Assembly (NCBI GenBank): GCA_001275005.1
Contig: JWZX01003346.1
Span: 1-59,856, forward strand
Direction: 5' to 3'
Origin: Chrysochromulina tobinii
Taxonomy: Eukaryota > Haptophyta > Prymnesiales > Chrysochromulinaceae
DNA length: 59,856 bases
The notes under the pieces are model-generated. The model searched no databases. It was not told where the DNA came from and worked only from the letters and a program-made list of their open reading frames with translations. Positions 57,532 to 59,856 of the stretch are shown piece by piece. The translations under genes and the position numbers were made by a program. Positions within the stretch are counted from its first letter, which is position 1; the number at the start of each line of letters is the position of its first letter.

Positions 57532-57566
57532 GTTGACAATGATTGACTTGCCTTGACAGTCTGACT
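57532..57566 (+). promoter_or_regulatory. TTGAC repeats in a 126-bp divergent promoter
   Basis: TTGACAATGATTGACTTGCC then TTGACAGTCTGAC, ending about 17 bp before ATG 57583. It also lies about 75-110 bp upstream of the minus-strand start at 57456. Confidence 0.5.
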
Positions 57567-57582
57567 CGTTGGCGCCAACAAA

Positions 57583-58200
57583 ATGGACGATGACACCGAC
57601 ACGGTGGTGCTGCGCGTGCAGTCGGAGAATCGGCTGCGCGGCGTGCCGGATGCAGCGCCCATCCTGTCCGATGGAACGCTCGCCGGTTCCGTGCTCGAAC
57701 TCGCGCAGACCCTCACCAAGAACAACGCAGTCCTCAAGGAGCGCACCGACGAGTGGTCGAGGCTGAACAAGATCCTCACCGAGTTCAAGCAGCACCTCGC
57801 GTGGCAGCAGCAACGCAAGCAGCAGCTGCAGCGCAATCTGGAGCGCCTGTACAACGAGACCTCCTGGCTCAGCAACAAGAGCGAAGAGATCAGGCAGGAC
57901 ACGCATGTGCTCGGGCATGAGCTGCGGCAGGCGGTGGGCGAGCTGAACAAGGTCAAGGCGCTGCGTGCGGCACGCCAGCAGGACCTGACGACGATTGAGG
58001 CCGAGCTCAAGCTCGAGACCAATGCGCACGCCGCCGTCAGCCACCTCTGCTCGCAGGCCAACAAGGCCTTGCTAGCGCACACGCGCGAGCGCGACGCCTG
58101 GCGAGCCGAGGCGGACCGCGCGCAGCAGGAGAGCAAGAAGCTCAAGGACCGGCTCGAGGAGATGGCGTACAAGGTCAACGGCCTCACAACCGCGCTGTAG
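57583..58200 (+). CDS. Coiled-coil protein of unknown function
   Basis: A 205-residue single exon from ATG 57583 (AACAAAATGG). After an acidic start (MDDDTDTVVLRVQSENRLRG) the rest is continuous coiled coil: VLELAQTLTKNNAVLKERTD, FKQHLAWQQQRKQQLQRNLE, TIEAELKLETNAHAAVSHLC and ERDAWRAEADRAQQESKKLK. No motor or binding domain was seen. A structural or adaptor role, such as in basal bodies or vesicle tethering, is possible. Confidence 0.7.
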   Translation: MDDDTDTVVLRVQSENRLRGVPDAAPILSDGTLAGSVLELAQTLTKNNAVLKERTDEWSRLNKILTEFKQHLAWQQQRKQQLQRNLERLYNETSWLSNKSEEIRQDTHVLGHELRQAVGELNKVKALRAARQQDLTTIEAELKLETNAHAAVSHLCSQANKALLAHTRERDAWRAEADRAQQESKKLKDRLEEMAYKVNGLTTAL

Positions 58201-58411
58201 ACGCGCGCACCGGGCAGCCAGCGAGCGAGCCCGCCGCTGCCATGAGAGTCGGCGTGCCAGCGGCGAGACCGCGTCTGCGTCCGGTCCGCCGGCCCCCCAA
58301 ACCACCCGTTCTCCTCACCTGTGCGTGTCAACACTGTATAGAATCAACCCATGCAATTTTCGTTGAATACTTAGATTATCATCACAGTGTGGGGGCTCGT
58401 CAGCATGGCGC

Positions 58412-59856
58412 TCAGCCGCACTCGTCAAGGAAGACGAGCTGGTCGACGAGAGGCCAGAGGCGCAGCTTCGACTCGCCCAGGATGCTGAGCAGCTCGGAGC
58501 GCATGCGCTCGTCACAGCGCTCGTCGTCGTCCTCGCCCTCGGCCTCCACGCCCTCTTCGTCGCGCCGTCGCAGGTACGCATACACACGCTCAAACGTGGC
58601 GACGCCCAACTCCCGCCGGCAAGCTTCACGCAGAGCGGCGGCCCTCTCGGCTCCGGCAAGGCCGTGAGGCTCAGCGACGTCGTGGGCGTCGGCGTGGGCG
58701 TCGGGGCCGTCGCCGCCCTCGCCGTTGTAGTAGTCATAGTCGGGGCCTTCGTACGCATCGTCGCCCTCGTACTCCTCGTACTCATCGTACCCTGCCGCCG
58801 CCTCACCGTACCCTTTGACGTCCCCTACGATAGCGAGCTGCGGCGCGGCCGGCAGCCACGCGGCATCGTCGGTCAGGGCACGAAGGGTGCCACCTGGTAC
58901 TACGCGCTGCGCCGCGAGTGCCACTCCGAGCGCCGTGTCGAGCGCGGAGAGCTGCGCGTCGTCGAGGGTACCCGAATGGTACTCGTACAGCGCCGTGTCG
59001 AGCGCGCTCTCGAGCAGCGCGTCGGCGTCGGCGGCGGCGGCGGCGTCAGCGTGGTCCCCGATGCTGCCGCTGCCGCTGCCGCCGCTGCCGGCCGAGCTCA
59101 TGTACCTTGACGGAGGGAGAGTCAAGCGCGCCATGGTGAGCACTTGCATGCAAGGCAGGTCATCAGTGTGGCAATCAACGTACCTTGACGGAGGGAGAGT
59201 CTCGCGCGCCATGGTGAGCACTTGCATGCAAGGCAGGTCATCAGTGTGGCAATCAACGTACCTTGACGGAGGGAGAGTCTCGCGCAGCGTGCTCAGCACG
59301 ACGCTCGACACGACAGGCTCGCAAGCAATGAAGCCCTCCACCGCCGCAGCGGCTTTGCCAGCAGTGCCGGCGGAGGCGGCGGGCGGGGGGCGTCGCTTCG
59401 AGTGGCTCGTAGCGACCAGGGTGGCGCGGAGGAGCTGAATGTTGAGCTCACACGCCCCAAGCGTCTCCTCGCACTCCTCGAGCTGCCGCTCAACCTCGGC
59501 ATCTAAAGAAGGCCGCGGAAGGAGCGCTGTGCTGAGCGCTGTGCTGAGCGCTGTGCTGGAGGCATGTTGCACGGCGGCGAGCTCGCGCGCGAATTCGTCA
59601 ATCCCCATCGGCGGCGGCGGCGGCAGCACGTCGGCGCCGTCGAGGCCCTCGGTACCGTCGGCGGTGGCGGCGAGAGGTTCCGCTGACTTGTCGCGGGCGG
59701 GCGTGATGGGCGGAGATTCGTCACGGAGGGCAGCGAGGGTATGGCTGAGGAGCTCGTCCGCGCTCTTCGACTTGAGGCGCTCCTCGAGCGACTCCTCGGA
59801 CGAGAGGGACGCATGCAGCGCGACGGCGTCGTAGTATGCAGCCTCCTCCGCCAGCA
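58412..59856 (-). CDS. Unknown acidic protein, 5' partial
   Basis: The frame is open to base 59856, so the start is outside the window. Exons are 59856-59262 and 59105-58412 around the tandem introner-like intron. The upstream part has coiled-coil text (SLEERLKSKSADELLSHTLA, DAEVERQLEECEETLGACEL). The later part holds an acidic Tyr-rich patch (GYDEYEEYEGDDAYEGPDYD) and a helical C-terminus (GVATFERVYAYLRRRDEEGV, SKLRLWPLVDQLVFLDECG). If the intron is retained the protein gains two 26-residue repeats of the YVDCHTDDLPCMQVLTMAR kind. No family was recognised; the C-terminal helices recall centrosome/NEK-binding proteins only loosely. Confidence 0.65.
   Translation of the reverse strand, partial: LAEEAAYYDAVALHASLSSEESLEERLKSKSADELLSHTLAALRDESPPITPARDKSAEPLAATADGTEGLDGADVLPPPPPMGIDEFARELAAVQHASSTALSTALSTALLPRPSLDAEVERQLEECEETLGACELNIQLLRATLVATSHSKRRPPPAASAGTAGKAAAAVEGFIACEPVVSSVVLSTLRETLPPSRYVDCHTDDLPCMQVLTMARETLPPSRYVDCHTDDLPCMQVLTMARLTLPPSRYMSSAGSGGSGSGSIGDHADAAAAADADALLESALDTALYEYHSGTLDDAQLSALDTALGVALAAQRVVPGGTLRALTDDAAWLPAAPQLAIVGDVKGYGEAAAGYDEYEEYEGDDAYEGPDYDYYNGEGGDGPDAHADAHDVAEPHGLAGAERAAALREACRRELGVATFERVYAYLRRRDEEGVEAEGEDDDERCDERMRSELLSILGESKLRLWPLVDQLVFLDECG
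59106..59261 (-). other. Tandem introner-like intron, two perfect 78-bp units with modules A+B
   Basis: Units 59261-59184 and 59183-59106 differ only at two bases near the end of the module. Each reads, on the minus strand, GTACGTTGATTGCCACACTG, then ATGACCTGCCTT, then GCATGCAAGTGCTCACCATG and a copy of the exon flank ending CCGTCAAG. The exon flank (ending CGTCAAG) precedes the first unit, and GTAC follows the second. Each unit starts GTACG and ends AAG, so each is a complete intron-like unit. Its length is a multiple of three without stops. Confidence 0.9.

Noticed and set aside
14871-57566. TTGACTTGAC arrays as CRISPR or bacterial operators
   Set aside because: The DNA is clearly nuclear eukaryotic; there are no spacers or cas genes, and units are direct short tandems near gene starts.
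1-59856. tRNA, rRNA, viral or transposase genes
   Set aside because: No cloverleaf with a convincing B box, no rRNA core, and no integrase, reverse transcriptase, transposase or capsid motif was found on either strand by eye.

Overview
The window is nuclear DNA from a GC-rich, gene-dense eukaryote. It carries spliceosomal introns, complex I and MICOS subunits, MLH3, a TAZ zinc finger, N-myristoylation starts and a CaaX tail. The gene mix (algal-type DGAT2, membrane-anchored GH16, PLOD-like and exostosin-like glycosyltransferases, PIN-like carrier, short leader-bearing proteins that may be plastid-targeted) suggests a haptophyte or another secondary-plastid microalga. This is inference: no rRNA or organelle marker is present.

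Layout. 1-1615: end of an unknown gene with two element-bearing introns. 2.2-4.2 kb: 2OG-Fe(II) oxygenase and a prenylated EF-hand protein. 4.8-8.8 kb: PLOD-like glycosyltransferase and MLH3, divergent. 9.1-16.7 kb: unknown proteins, DGAT2, NDUFB10-like, MIC19/25-like twin CX9C protein, two small proteins. 17-19.2 kb: sensor-like protein with ankyrin repeats. 20.4-25.7 kb: a 1,575-residue armadillo-like/EF-hand gene with five introns, four of them in the unusual class. 26-35.4 kb: ankyrin protein, GH16 glucanase, PIN-like carrier, TAZ protein, PDZ protein. 35.7-38.6 kb: two tail-to-tail SPFH/HIR paralogues. 39-48 kb: C2H2 regulator, EGF-exostosin glycosyltransferase, Cys-rich membrane protein, degenerate DHHC protein. 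48.6-52.4 kb: hydrolase-GNAT-GNAT fusion and a fucosyltransferase-like enzyme. 53-59.9 kb: repeat-bearing unknown protein, DUF1295 membrane protein, coiled-coil protein, and the end of another gene with a tandem intron element.

The main discovery is a family of introner-like elements. At least nine introns in five genes lie between direct repeats of exon sequence (about 14 to 33 bp) that carry the splice site, so the first copy supplies the donor and the second copy follows the acceptor. Between the repeats sits shared filler built from module A (TTGATTGCCACTGATG and CTGATTGC/CTGATGGC variants) and module B (GCATGCAAGTGCTCACCA followed by a pyrimidine tract). Two loci (21655-21804 and 59106-59261) carry A and B joined, showing they are parts of one element. 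All copies are in sense orientation, and one locus is a perfect 78-bp tandem head-to-tail array. A tenth intron (18450-18641) is a CTGATTGCATG minisatellite related to module A.

Two further repeated non-coding signals stand out: TTGACTTGAC arrays just upstream of at least four gene starts, and a TGACCTTTTCGCAA motif clustered upstream of two minus-strand glycosyltransferase genes.
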